NCBI GenBank assembly: GCA_023159155.1
Contig: JAJNNX010000098.1
Span: forward strand, 1-45,147
DNA: 45,147 nt
Direction: 5' to 3'
DNA from: Ustulina deusta
Lineage: Eukaryota > Ascomycota > Sordariomycetes > Xylariales > Xylariaceae
Shown: one piece after another, positions 1 to 10,600 of the stretch
How the letters are laid out: the number at the start of each line of letters is the position of its first letter
Numbering within the stretch: position 1 is the first letter of the stretch
Translations under genes and position numbers: made by a program
The notes under the pieces: generated by a model
Told to the model about the DNA's origin: nothing
The model's input: only the letters and a program-made list of their open reading frames with translations
Database searches by the model: none

Positions 1-1
1 C

Positions 2-378
2 AAAGAATGGGAAGCCGATCTAACTAATCCTGACGAATGTACTGACCCCTTTGATGATGGCTCTGGTGATTTTTCCGTTTTTAGAATATATGACTTGATA
101 AAATGGGTTGAAACTGTTACTACTAGCATAAAAGTTCCTAAAGAGAAAGTAGTGTTTACGGTAGAGATGACGCAGGCAAGCTGCTAGGTAACCAATTCGG
201 CTTAAGTGCTAGGTATACTAAAGGCAGTAGCTACCCCCTCTTACTTTTGAGGCATTTGATGCTTTTGTGTGATGTTGCTGGTACTGTTACCGAGTTAAGT
301 AAACTTTTACAATGGCTTAAGATAGCTTCTAATAGTGATTGTATCCGATATAAGCAGCGCGTTGTTTTACTATACTAA
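2..378 (+). pseudogene. Broken partial ORF at the window edge, unknown function
   Basis: An open frame enters at base 2 and runs about 61 codons to a stop at 185-187. It has protein-like composition and is acidic at first (many Asp and Glu). A second open stretch in another frame overlaps near 160-190 and continues to a stop at 376-378; it is rich in Leu, Lys and Ser. Together they look like one coding sequence split by a single frameshift near 160-170. The start lies outside the window. I do not recognise the family; a transposon protein is one possibility. The same break is present in the mirror copy. Confidence 0.35.
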
Positions 379-1017
379 AACAGGAGGCCCAAACTAAAAA
401 GCTTTTTCATTAATAAATTCTATATATAATAACTTTTGGCCTCATGTATTGTTTTCGAGCATTATTAATATTAATGCTTGGCTGCTTGCAAACTTTCTAG
501 AGCTCAGTAGTGTCTACTGTTGGATCAGGTGCATTGTGCACATTTCCTGCATCGTCATGACGGAGGTGGATTGAAAGATCAGCTACAAAAATGTGATGCA
601 ATGACAGGCTGGCAATGGTGGGACACGGATTCTGGTGGCGAAGCAGTATTCATTCTGCCAATACTCATCAAGGATCATTGCGTTGAACAGTCCATCGCCG
701 CTGCTGGTGGACCTTATATATAATGCCAATGGTATGAAATCGGGGTGAGCTTTTGGGAGCCTGCTGTCATGACGGGAGTGCTTGGGCGAGGAAGGCTCTT
801 TGTATATTGAAATCCACCTGGCAATTCAACAGTGGACCAGGGACCAGCCAGCCCCTTGCAGCTTGTTCGTTTTTTCCCACTCTATAGATTTAAGATGTAG
901 GTAGGTAGGTGGAATAACAGGCATACAGGTCACTAGGATAATAATTGTTCTACAAAGCTGTGGTTAAAACTCTCTTTCCGAATGATAATTGATACACTAT
1001 GTCTTGCAGGTCGTTGC
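379..1017. other. Intergenic, no supported gene
   Basis: Moderate base composition without long ATG-initiated frames. One frame (about 520-723) stays open for 67 codons but begins at TTG and has no recognisable motif. There is a short run of GTAG units near 898-911. Nothing else stands out. Confidence 0.5.
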
Positions 1018-1102
1018 AACAGCTTGGTGTAATGGTGCACACTGGAGTTATAACATGACGTGTAGAATCTCCGGAGGGGTCGGTTCGATTCCGGCAGCTG
1101 TA
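1018..1102 (+). tRNA. tRNA-Ile(UAU)-like gene with a short intron
   Basis: A cloverleaf can be drawn by hand. Acceptor strands 1018-1024 and 1096-1102 pair at six of seven positions, the outermost being an A.A mismatch. The four-pair D stem encloses AATGGT. Anticodon stem halves CTGGA and TCCGG enclose a 23-base loop, best read as a 7-base loop plus a 16-base intron. The five-pair T stem carries the loop TTCGATT, giving a good B box (GGTTCGATTCC). T-rich runs follow, as expected for Pol III termination. The anticodon would be TAT (Ile). The acceptor mismatch leaves a decayed tRNA or tRNA-derived repeat possible. Confidence 0.45.
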
Positions 1103-1107
1103 AGAAC

Positions 1108-1136
1108 TTTGTTTGTTTGTTTGTTTGTTTGTTTTT
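1108..1136. repeat. TTTG microsatellite
   Basis: About six tandem copies of TTTG directly after the tRNA-like sequence, running into T5 then A/T-rich DNA. Mirrored as a CAAA array near 44016-44042. Confidence 0.8.
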
Positions 1137-2040
1137 AAATTTTCCTTGAAAATTTAAGGTTTAAATATCAATTGTGTTCTTGATTTTCTTGTGCAAAAGC
1201 TAGCTAAACTTTCTAGGGAACTATAATATATTGATAGCTTAGTTAATATTAAAACATGAATCTAGGTCAGTAATTATTTCCCGGCCAAAAAACTTTATTA
1301 GTGTTATAGCACACCTTTCCTTTCGCAAGGTTTCTCTGCTAGTGTATCGACTAGTATTACTTTATTAATAACAAGGCGGCCTCTCTTGTCTTTTATTCGA
1401 TATAATAACTATGATAAGGTGAGCAGTGGACAATGCTATCCCTAAGCGTTATCGAATTGGAGCTCTTGTCACTTGGCTAACCGCCTGCCACGTTTAGTGT
1501 TATGAGTACATCCGATAAACAGCTGATGAGGCAGGCGCTAGAGGAATATTAACCAGCTATTAGATCAGGAGAACAGGCAATCCGTTTTGTCACAATGCTA
1601 AAGCGTCGTACATACTAAAGTTATAATACTACCTGCTAACATCGAGTCAAGCACTCCTTTTCTTGCTATTGCTAGTGATCTACGCAATAATAGGACACCG
1701 GGATCGTCAAGTAGCTGAACTATGCAGATGTGCAGAAGATTCTTGCATATCCTCGGATTATCTTAGATGATATTCCACGGAGGTGTGGAGCTGCGATCAA
1801 TCGAAGGAAAGGGACCAGTGCACATTCGAGGGGCGATCACCAGCGGTGTATTTAGATGATGTAAGGTCTAAGTTCTAGTTATAACATAGGAAATAAAACA
1901 AGCTGTTTATATATAGGATCTCTCGGAGTAGCATTAATCCGCTCTCGTGGATCACTTGGATCCAATAGGTGCAAATTAAGCTTCCTAGGGCATGCTAACA
2001 AAGTACATTAGAATGCCCGCTACATTACTTAAGATTAAGG
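1137..2040. other. Gene-poor stretch with a possible transposase relic
   Basis: No intact gene. Near 1501-1620 one frame reads like the N-terminus of a fungal pogo-type transposase: a Met-Ser start, then an 'ALEEY' stretch, an in-frame stop, then 'AIRSGE' and 'IRFV' before another stop. This is a weak resemblance from memory of the family's N-terminal helix-turn-helix region. The mirror stretch carries at least three single-base differences, including an extra T near 43422. Confidence 0.25.
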
Positions 2041-2640
2041 TTATGATTTACTTAGAGTAATTTACTTTTACTCTTAAAAAACATTTAAGTAAGAGTAATT
2101 TTAACTTAGTAAAAATCTAAAGTAAGAGTAAAAGTAAATTATTTAGACTAAAATAAGTAGTTTACTCATTTATTTTAAAAGAATTCCAAAAAAATCGGAA
2201 AATAACCCTAGAAAATTAATAAAACCTATGTTTTTTTAGCTTAAGTATTTTTTTTGTATTATTTTTAGTTTATAAGCTAAGTAAAAAAAATTTGTTTTTA
2301 CTATATATTTTTAATTTTACTGCTTTATTTTTATATATATACTAATTTTTATAGTTTAGTTTTATATAACGCTTAATTTTATAATATATTATTTATAATA
2401 TATTTATGTTTTTATTTAATTTTGTTTTATGTTTATTTTATTTGCTAGTTTTATTTCTAGTTTAGCTGCTTTTATTATTATTATTATTTCTAATCTTTTT
2501 TTTTAATAATATTAATAAATAAAATAAAAAGCTTTTTTCTTATTGTTATATTTGTTTCTTATCTATAAAGTTAACGTTAGGTTTTCTGTTTTATTACTCC
2601 GTAATGCAGAAAACCTCTGGCTATGTTAGATATTGTCTAT
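2041..2640. other. AT-rich block, probably RIP-degraded repeat
   Basis: Composition changes sharply to very high A+T with many TA steps and no coding frame, then returns to normal near 2,640. This matches the other AT-rich blocks in the window, but no transposon feature survives. Confidence 0.5.
2062..2137. repeat. Inverted repeat of 15-bp arms
   Basis: TTACTTTTACTCTTA at 2062-2076 is matched by its exact reverse complement at 2123-2137, with other copies of the AGAGTAA word in between. It sits at the start of an AT-rich block. It could be the degraded end of a DNA element; function unknown. Mirror copy at 43014-43089. Confidence 0.6.
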
Positions 2641-2896
2641 ACGATATGTTTCATTCCTTAACACCTACACCTTTCATAGGGGATGTCTTTGCGCGGAAGG
2701 CCTGTGAGTGGAGTTCTGGTATGCGAATGACCTGAAAGAGACAGTACGTTGAAATGAATCCGCCCCGGATTTAATGTTGGGCCTCCTGAAGATCTGCCAA
2801 TGCTGTTGGGCTGCAGACCGGGAGCACCAAGCCAGCAGCGCTGAGAGAAAACGAAGTCAGCCATGTCGATGTTCTAAAGCGGAAGGCAAGGGACAA

Positions 2897-3208
2897 TTAC
2901 CGAATTGGCTGAGCGCCTAAATCCTTCGCCACGGCCCTGCACAAGGCCATGTATTTCAAACTGTCCAGCCCGTAGTCCTTGAGGTCATAGTCGGGCTCAA
3001 CACTACAGCCTAGGATCTTAGATGCCTGATGTACAAAGGCCGAGACAACAACTGGGTCTGCAGATTTAGGTGTAGCGGCAGCGGTAGCTGGCGGCTGGGG
3101 TATTCGTGGTGCCGCCAGTGTTGTGCGTGACCAGGTAGTGGGAGGAACGGGAATAGTTGTCTGCTTATGGAGCCGGCCATCTGGAAAGCCCAGGATCAAG
3201 TGGCTATT
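2897..3208 (-). pseudogene. Severed ACP-domain 3' end of the TAS1-like synthetase gene
   Basis: Read from 3208 down to the stop at 2897-2899, this frame directly continues the ketosynthase frame that is interrupted at 10601. It encodes the last ketosynthase residues, a Pro/Ala/Thr-rich linker of about 45 residues, and a carrier domain with the phosphopantetheine site LDSL in the usual Asp-Tyr-Gly-Leu-Asp-Ser context. Just past the stop another frame (about 2864-2840) reads like the next part of an ACP (an 'IDMADF' stretch). The true C-terminus may therefore involve a short intron or frameshift. It is separated from its gene body by the copia element and probably not translated from its original start. 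Confidence 0.8.
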
Positions 3209-3213
3209 AATAC

Positions 3214-3363
3214 TGTTAAGATAAGTGGATACGTATACAAGTGAGCAGAATGTCTTGTGTATTTAGGATTATTAGAAGAAAGAATCAAGAACCAAGGGTC
3301 CGGGGGAATCTAGTAATACATATAGTCAGAAAATAGAGTATACTTAATTTCCACATTTTAATA
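3214..3363 (-). repeat. 3' LTR of the copia element (left arm)
   Basis: 150 bp, equal in length to the 5' LTR at 10451-10600. By hand alignment the pair differs at about 24 positions, every one a transition and none an indel. In this copy the changes to A/T cluster in the half facing the element interior (near 3363); the outer half keeps its G/C. Confidence 0.85.
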
Positions 3364-5529
3364 TTCCCACTTATTCTAAATTTGTATGTTGCTTTAGTTG
3401 TTTAATATAATTATATAAAATATAACTTATAAATATAGATAGCAGATATAGTATTTCGACATTTTTAGAAAATTTTAAATGTATTACTAGATTTTTTTTT
3501 TCTATAATTTATAGTAAGTCCTTTTTATAAAAAGCTTTAACGTATTAAAGTTCTAAAAACCTGCTAGTATTTTTAGTATTTTTTTTTTATTTTGTCTGGA
3601 GTTCCCAGTACTAGCTGAACCTATAAAAAACCCCTATAAAAAAAAAAGAAATAAATATAGGCTAGTTAGTAATAATATATAAATTATTTAACTAAGCATA
3701 CATAATTTTTTAGTTTTAAGTTATTAGAGCTTAAATAGAAATAATTTTTTATAGCTACTTATTAATAAATTTATAATATACTATATAATAAACATAAGTT
3801 TTAGCTACTAAATATATTATTAATCCTATATTATATTATAAACGTTTGGACTTTTTTAAAAATAAAGTTTAAAAAAATCTATTATTTTTTCTAAAAAATA
3901 TTTTTAGCACATAATTTAGTTGTTATATTTTAAATAAAGTTATAGTTCTAAAATATTATAGCTTTATTTTAAATAGGTTAGCTATTATTACTATAATAAA
4001 AATATACTATTTTATATCTTTTTATAAATTTTTTATTAATTGTTTAGTTAAAACATAAAAAAAACTTATTTAAGTTTTTTTGCTATTTTTTTAGTAATTA
4101 TAAAACATACTAAATATGTTCCAAGTATAAACATTAAGCATTATATTATTAACTTTCCAATTTTTTTTTTTTAAACAATTAAAAAATATTAATGTTAAAT
4201 AAATATAAAGTATAGCTATAACTATAAAATTATAGTATTATTTTAAATATTTAGCTAATTAATTGTTAGTTAATTCTAAATATATTAGTAGTTCTATAAA
4301 AAAACTAACTAAGTTTAATATAAATATATTTCTAATAGCTAGTAATAAAAACTTTTATTTAGTATTGTTTTAAAATAAATAATAATAATAGAATTAAATA
4401 GCGCAGTAACTAATAGCTTAATATTAATAAATAAAGTTGTTTTAATAAATTTAAAGTTTTTATAATAATATATAAACAATAAAAAAAAATCTTTTATAGT
4501 AATAATTATATAATTATTTTATTATTTTTAATTATAAAGCAGCTTTACTAATATATAAAATGCTTTATTAAAAGTAGTAATAAATATTAATAAGTTTAAA
4601 AGTTTTTTAAAATAAAATATTTAAAAAAATAAAAACTTTTAAAAACAAGTTAAATAAGTCCTATATAAATAAATATTTTTATAGCCTTTTAAAGTATAAT
4701 ATTATTAGGTATATAAAGTTTTGCTTAATTTTATTTTTATTTATTTTAAGCTTAAAATATTTTAAAAAACTAAAAACTTATTTTTTAATAATATTTTAGT
4801 TAACCTATCCATTACTTATTAATTAATAAAAATATATTAAAGTTTAATATTACTATTAGCTTATTATTTATAAATAAATTTAAGCTAAATAATTATATGT
4901 TTAGTATTAGTATAATATAAAAAGTTATTTATTAAAGCAATAATTTTTTAGTTATTTTTATAAATAATTATAATACTTATTTTTTAAGTAATATTTAGCT
5001 TTTTTAGTAATAGCTTTAGCTAAATAACTTTTTTAATAGTTTATATTTAACTAATATATTTAGCTTTACAAAAAAATAAAAATATAGTAGCTTATTGCTT
5101 AAAACTTTAGCTAAATATTTTGCTGCTAATATAAAAAATATATCCTAAAGTAGACTTATAAATATTTTAGTTACTAATATAGTCTATATTAGTATAACTA
5201 ACTAAGTTTTAGAATTTTTTATAATATATTAATTTTATATTTGTAGTTTTTTTTAAATATTTAAAAATATAGCTAACCGCTAATCTATAAGCTTTATTAA
5301 GCCTTACTATAAATTAACTATATAAAAAAATAACAAATATAATATTAAATTAAGTACTAAGCATAGCATATATTAATAACCCTATAGCACTTATATATTA
5401 GGCTTTATTTTTAAGTATAAGTATATAATTTATTAGTAGTAATTCAAAAGCTTTAATTTTTATAAAAATATTTTTAAGTTTTATTTTTTAAAAATCAAAA
5501 TTTTAAAAAACTTTTTTTATATAGATATT

Positions 5530-5727
5530 TTACCTAAAATAAATTACTTTATTAAAACAGTTTTTTCTAACAGTTGTTTTTAAGTAATATAAACAAAATC
5601 TAAAATCTATTATATTAAACTTATTATATAAAACAAACTTTATTTCGTTAATTTTTTTTATAAAAAAAGCAATAATTAAAAAATTGTTTATATAAATAGT
5701 AATATAAGTATGCCTTTTAGCAAACAC
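5530..5727 (-). pseudogene. Reverse-transcriptase remnant of the copia element
   Basis: This 65-codon open stretch has the outline of the copia reverse-transcriptase core. A 'YITIYINNFLII' stretch stands where the family has a Tyr-Val-Asp-Asp catalytic motif, followed by a typical Lys/Ile spacer and a 'YYL' stretch. The two catalytic Asp codons read Asn, as G-to-A RIP changes would produce, so the enzyme is inactive. Flanking sequence is full of stops. The right-arm copy has lost one T in the run near 39520, which breaks the same frame. Confidence 0.65.
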
Positions 5728-8700
5728 TTTAATATTAGTATCTAAAAAAATAAAGCTAAATCTTTTTAAAAAAATAGCTAAAATTTTATACTAAATTCTA
5801 AATGTTTGCTTTAAGCTATATAAAGCTTTTTATAATTTATATATTTTATTAGTGCTATTTTTAAATTTAATTAATTATTTAATATAAATTTATTTATTTA
5901 TTTTTTTATAAAAAAACGCTATTTTAATATTTATTTATTTAAACTTAAAATTAAAAGCTATAATAATAATAAAAATTGTTTTATAGTTTATAAGTTTAAC
6001 TACTAAAGCAAAAGTTTTGTTATAGTTAAAGCTTTCTACTTATTTAAAACTTCTAATTATTTAGCAAGCTTTATAACAAGCAATCAACCTATTTAGTTTA
6101 TGCTTTAGCCTAAATACTTATTTTTTAAACAATACTTTATGTTTTAGTAAAAGATTATAAAGTATTTAAATCCTATTATTAACTAATAATTTATATTTAT
6201 TTTTTATACTTTTATACTAGCTATACTAATAAGCATTATTTTTAATTTAATTAACTGTTTTTAGTTCGGTTATTTTTACTAAAAAAAAAACATATATAAT
6301 ATTAATAAATAATATTATTATTTAAAATGGGTTAATATTAATTTGATTTATTACTACTTTATATATTAGGTTTAACGCTAGTAATTAGAGCTATTTAGGT
6401 TATTTTACTTTAGAATATAAATTAAAATAGTTTTTTTAAACTTTTAAAAGTAGTATTACTATAATATAGTTTTATAGTACTAATAATTTATTATTAAAAT
6501 TATTAAAAGTTTATATAAAAAAATCTTATTTAAAATTATTTTTATTAACTATTCTAGAACTAATATTTAGTTTAAGTATAAAAAAAAAACTTTAATTATA
6601 AATAATTTTATTAGACCGGAGTAATATAATGCTTTCTAAAAAAATTTTAAGTATATATTTATATATATGTTTTTAAATATATAAAAAAGTACTTCTTCCT
6701 AGAATAGGTAATTTAGTATTTTTATTAATTATATTACTTATATTATTTTTTAGTTTATTAAAAATCTAAAATCTAATATGTTTAATATTAGCTTTTTATT
6801 TAATAATATTTTTAATTCTTGCTATTATAGTTATTTTGCTAGCGTTTAAAGCAAAATATACTATTCTATATATAAAAAACCAGTTTTTAATAAAAGCATA
6901 AATTTAATATTTTTTAAACTTAATATTATTTATATAAATTATTTAACTAAAATTTAAAAAAAACAAAATAATTTGTAATATTTTTTTTTTAATATTTTAG
7001 TATAATATAAAGTTCTATTTTTTTATTAAAAATAAAAGCCTAAATTTCTAACGGTTTAAAAATATACTAGGTCTAATAAAACACTATACTATATTTTATA
7101 AAGTATTTTTTTTCCTAGTCTATTAATTAAATATAAATTTTTTAAATATATAGTAGTACAAACTAGTACTAACTAATAGCAAAAATTAATACTAAATAAA
7201 ATAGTTATAATTAATAGTTATTAAACAATATTTTTTAGTACTTTTATAGCTTTTTTAGCAATATTATTTTATTAATACTAATTAGTAACTAAAAAATATA
7301 ATACTATATTTTTATTATAACATAATACTTTAAAGATATTTTTTATAAATATAAGTCCTTAATCTAAAGTAATAATATAGTATTTTTGTTTTAGCTATTT
7401 TTTTTAGTTAAAAAAAGTTTAGAACAATTTTAAAAATTCTAAAATTAATTTTATAAAATATACCTAAGTTATTTTAATAAAATTATTTCTAATAATTATT
7501 TACTAAATTAACCTATTATACTTTATAACTTGGTTTGTTTTAGTTAGCATATTTATAAAATCTATATATAATAACTTTAGTTTTTATATTTTTTTTATAA
7601 AGACTTTATATAAAAAGTTTTATTTATTTATTTTTTAATATAAGTTTTATAAAAATAATATTTTTAAAAAAAAAAATATTCTAGTTAAATAATTTATTAA
7701 GTTCTTTAGGCCTTAATTACTTAAATATTTTAGTTATTTATACTAGATTTATATTCTAAGGTTAAATAAAAAATAAACATAAAAGCTAATATTTAAAGCT
7801 ATAATATTAGTATTACTATTAGAAATATTAACTAAATATAGGCCGCTAATAATCCTAGCTATTATAAAGCAGTTTTTTTTTTAGTACTAAAAGCTTTATT
7901 ATAATAATAAAAAATTTAGCTCTTTTTTAAAAAAACTAAAAAAATAAAAATCAGATTTACCCCGCTTTTAAAAAAATAAGTAGTATTATAAAAGATTATT
8001 TGCTTTTTTTTAGCTATTTACTATTAAAATAACTATATAGTTTTTTATTTCTTTAAATATTACTATTTTTATTTTTATTTTTAATATTTCTAGACTAGTA
8101 TATTTTTTATATTAAAAAAGCTACTATAATTCCAAAAAGAGTACTAATTATAGCCTATATTTAAAGCAATAATAAATTTTAGTTTTTTAATAAAAAAACT
8201 GCCTGTTATATTGCTAAAATTAGCAAAACTAAACTTTAAAAAAACGTTAGCTATATAAATTTTTTTAAAACGCTATAAAATAGTTTAAATATATTAAAAA
8301 TAATAGTTAGTATAGTTTTAGTTAAAAAAAAATAGTAGTATTTATATTAATACTAAACATTTTAGTAAAAAAATTTAGTTCTAAGATTATAATTAAAGCT
8401 ATATTAGCAGTAAAGCTAAAATTAACAAAAATAAAATTAAAAAATTTAAAACTATTAATAATATAAAAAAAAAGATTATAACTAATAAGGTTATTATTAT
8501 TATTATTTTTGTTTTTTTTATATTTTTGTTTATTAATTTTTTTTTTTTTTTTTTGCTATTCTTTAAAAACTAGCTAAAAAAACTTAATAAAACATTTTTA
8601 TAAAAAATAAATCTTTTTATAGTAAATATACTTAGGCTTTTTATTAAAAGCTAATAAGTTTATATTACTTTTTTTTAGTTTTTAATTTTATTATTTTTGT

Positions 8701-10450
8701 TTAGTAGCTATAATAGCTTTATTAAAAAAAATAGCTTTTTTTATAATTATATTATTTTTATTTTATTTAAATATAATATTATAATACTAAAAAAATATAA
8801 TAAAAATATATTAAAAAAAGATCTAAAAAAATTAAAAAATTTATTAATAAAAATTAGTTTTATAATAATATAAGTACTATTTAGCTTTATTAATTTGTTT
8901 TAAATAGTTTAAAGTTTTAAAATTAGCTTAGTTATATTATTTTATTTATATATTAATAATTAAAAAATAGTACTACTATAAAGTTTAAATTTTTTAATAA
9001 TTTTTATTTATATAAAAGCAGTAGTATTATAAAAAACTATATTAGTATATTTAATTATTATTTAAATATTAAATTTAAACTAATTTTAAATTGCTATATA
9101 AGCTTTATTTTATTTATTTTTTTAGTTTTTAACTTTTTTTTAATAAGTAATAATATTTTTGCTAGTTTATTAAGCAAAAATTAAAGCTTAAATTTTCTTA
9201 AGTAAAAATTATTTATATTTTATTATTAATAAATATTTAATTATTTTTTTTAATAAACTTAATATAATTTATAAAAAAATCTATTATAAAAATAAACTTT
9301 AAATTTATTAATTTAATTTTGCTTATTATAATTATTTTGCTAAGCTATTTTTAAATAGGTCTTAAGAACTAAAGCTTTAATATTAAAATTAAAAACAAAA
9401 GCAATAGTTTTTTGTTTAAATTTTTATATAGCAAGTAATAAGCTTAGTAGTACTTAAAAATATATTATTAAAAATATAAAAAAAATAAATAAAAGTATTA
9501 ATATTAATATATAATTAGCTGGTCTAAGCACTATTAAACATATAAAAACAAATATAAGTATTATTAATTATATAAGAATAACTAGTATAAGTATTACTAT
9601 ATATATAAATAATACTAAAATTAAAAATAAAAAAATAAAATTTTTTTTTAAGTAATAACTTTAAAACTAAAAAAGTCTAATTTGTTTAGAAATAAAAAAA
9701 GTAGTAATATAAGTTATAAATTTAGTAATAAATTACGGAACAAAATATTATTAAATAAAAAAATTTTGCTTTTAGATTTATTTATAAATAAATTAAGTAA
9801 AGCAGTAATTAATTTAGTAATAAAATATAAAAAATTATTTTTATTAAAAAGTCTAAAAGTAAAAAAACAAAAGAATAGCTTTAACCTAAAAAAATATTAT
9901 ATTTTTAGTTCTATTTAAATAAATAAATTATAAATGTTTAGAAATAAAAAATTAAATGTTTTAAAATATTTAAAAAATAAAATAACTAATAGCAAGAACT
10001 TTTTTTGTTAGGCTTAATATTAATAAAGTTTTATAGCTAAAATATTTAATAAATAGCTAAAGCTAAAAATTTAATAGCTAAATTATGCTATAACGTTTTA
10101 AATTAGTTTTAGTTTATAAAAATAATAATAAAAATAAGTAATATTAAAATTTTTATTTATTTTAGTTTTAAAAAAAAAATCCTATTTATTTATTATATTA
10201 AAAATTATATAAATTAAATAAAATATTTATATATTATATAATATTTATAAAATAAATAAAGCAAATTAGTTTTTATTTAAAATTAATATTTTTATTTAAT
10301 ATTAAAACGTTTTAAAAAGTTTTGTTGTAGTAAAGGATTAAAAGAACGTTTATAAAAAATTATAGGTCCGCTAACGTTTAAATCAAACAAAACTATTAAG
10401 TAGCGTTTATATTAAAAATAATATAAGTAAGCTGTTCTAGGCTTATAACT

Positions 10451-10600
10451 TATTAAAATAAATAAATATATATATAAGTAAGCAGAATATTTTATATATT
10501 CAGGATTATTAGAAAAAAGAATTAAGGACCAAGGGTCCGGGGGAATCTAGTAATACATATAGTCAGAGGATAGAGTGTACTTAATCTCCACATTCCAACA
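10451..10600 (-). repeat. 5' LTR of the copia element (left arm)
   Basis: 150 bp. The outer half (10520-10600), next to the ketosynthase gene, keeps its G/C. The inner half is converted toward A/T, the opposite polarity to the 3' LTR. Bases 10547-10600 are read through as the last codons and stop of the interrupted synthetase gene. Confidence 0.85.

Larger units (their letters stand above)
3214..10600 (-). mobile_element. RIP-degraded Ty1/copia LTR retrotransposon inserted in the synthetase gene
   Basis: About 7.4 kb of extreme A+T bounded by 150-bp direct repeats that begin and end with the mirror of TG..CA once transitions are allowed. It is flanked by a 5-bp target duplication: AACAC at 10601-10605 and AATAC at 3209-3213, differing by one transition. 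A purine-rich tract precedes the 3' LTR on the element's coding strand, and a possible tRNA-primer site follows the 5' LTR. A reverse-transcriptase remnant at 5530-5727 lies in the 3' third, as in copia elements (integrase before reverse transcriptase). It runs in the same direction as the host gene. No intact ORF remains, so it is dead. Confidence 0.88.

Noticed and set aside
520..723. 67-codon open frame
   Set aside because: Begins at TTG rather than ATG and shows no motif; probably chance.
9682..9918. 78-codon Lys/Asn/Leu-rich frame in the copia block
   Set aside because: Antisense to the element; its composition is what A+T-rich DNA gives by chance.
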